A stretch of DNA of 64,000 bases from Nonomuraea typhae (GTDB lineage Bacteria > Actinomycetota > Actinomycetes > Streptosporangiales > Streptosporangiaceae): the NCBI RefSeq assembly GCF_009760925.1, contig NZ_VRLV01000019.1, positions 176,105 through 240,104 on the forward strand, given 5' to 3'. Below, in pieces: positions 63,693-64,000 of this stretch. Both the position numbers and the translations under genes were made by a program. The first letter of the stretch is position 1. Each line of letters opens with the position of its first letter. The notes under the pieces are model-generated. The model was not told the origin of the DNA. It ran no database searches and was given only the letters and a program-made list of their open reading frames with translations.

Positions 63693-64000
63693 CCTGACAG
63701 ATAGTCTGGAAGAGGTAGGTACGTGACGAGGCGTCGTAGGCAGTTCTCGCCGGAGTTCAAGGAGGAGGCCGTCCGCATGGTGCTGGACGGTCCGCGCACG
63801 GTGGCCTCGGTGGCCCGGGAGTTCGACATGAACCCGACCACGCTCGGCAGCTGGGTGAACATGCACAAGGCCATCCATCTCGAGCCCGAACAGCCGCTGT
63901 CGGGTCCGGAACGGGCGCGGATCCGTGAGCTGGAGCGGGAGAACGCCGAACTGCGCGAGAAGCTGGTGTTCTTGAAAAAAGCAGCCGCCTTCTTCGCGGC
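63664..64000 (+). mobile_element. IS3-family insertion sequence, left part (continues beyond window)
   Basis: From about 63664 the IS630 fragment is replaced by a TGAAGTTTCCGGACAGTCAG-like end sequence, then an OrfA at 63723. The exact terminal repeat cannot be set because the right end is outside the window. Confidence 0.65.
63723..64000 (+). CDS. IS3-family transposase OrfA (partial)
   Basis: GTG 63723 opens a frame of at least 92 residues: an HTH_Tnp_1 domain (FSPEFKEEAVRMV, TVASVAREFDMNPTTLGSWV) and a leucine-zipper-like helix (RARIRELERENAELREKLVF). The A6G run at 63975–63981 is a typical -1 frameshift site for making OrfAB. The gene is cut by the window end. Confidence 0.9.
   Translation, partial: MTRRRRQFSPEFKEEAVRMVLDGPRTVASVAREFDMNPTTLGSWVNMHKAIHLEPEQPLSGPERARIRELERENAELREKLVFLKKAAAFFA

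Overview
The window reads as a chromosomal segment from a high-GC actinobacterium. It carries the replication-origin block dnaA – oriC – dnaN – gnd – recF – dciA-like – gyrB – gyrA – DUF3566 – tRNA-Ile. The gnd insertion between dnaN and recF, frequent GTG/TTG starts, a DLW-39 micro-protein, a PucR regulator and AICE-type mobile genes point to Streptomycetales/Streptosporangiales (a Nonomuraea-like genome is my guess). No taxonomic marker was searched.

Layout. 1–10.85 kb: conserved replication and topology genes, oriC and tRNA-Ile(GAT). 10.9–19.1 kb: a possible AIG2-like protein, then a secreted 2,205-residue RHS polymorphic toxin with a PT-HINT domain and short toxin tip, followed by its probable immunity gene. 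19.1–31 kb: small accessory units, namely an AlkZ-like winged-helix protein, an alpha/beta hydrolase, a TetR–ferredoxin–P450 cassette, an alpha-hydroxy-acid oxidase plus class II aldolase divergent from a PucR regulator, an erythromycin-esterase-like enzyme with a secreted cyclophilin, and a PF04672 methyltransferase. 31–40.5 kb: FAD enzymes, MFS exporters, ROK and TetR regulators and a PfkB kinase, several with clear operator dyads. One exporter has a candidate three-way-junction leader RNA.

40.5–47.4 kb holds the most interesting system: five tightly coupled minus-strand genes (SWIM-like zinc protein, DUF5691-like protein, vWA protein, MoxR AAA+ ATPase, DUF5682 protein). This is an actinobacterial relative of the poorly understood E. 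coli yehLMPQ group and of MoxR–vWA ternary systems.

47.4–55.5 kb: an S9 peptidase, a MarR/MFS pair with a perfect palindrome, a TPP riboswitch whose aptamer begins inside the MFS gene and controls tenA, a TetR/membrane-protein pair, a regulatory-looking non-coding stretch before an XRE regulator, and a hydrolase. 55.5–60.5 kb: a copper cluster (copZ-like, secreted protein, copA) and an MFS exporter with CsoR-type palindromes, but no csoR gene. 60.5–64 kb: DLW-39, a phosphonatase-like hydrolase and tRNA-Ala(TGC), followed by a decayed integrative element (chimeric integrase, small membrane proteins, two small zinc-ribbon genes), an IS630 transposase fragment and the start of an IS3-family element that runs off the window.

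A separate pattern crosses the origin block: exact DnaA boxes lie inside dnaN, gnd, recF and gyrB, in three cases spelling Leu-Ser-Thr with codons uncommon in these genes.
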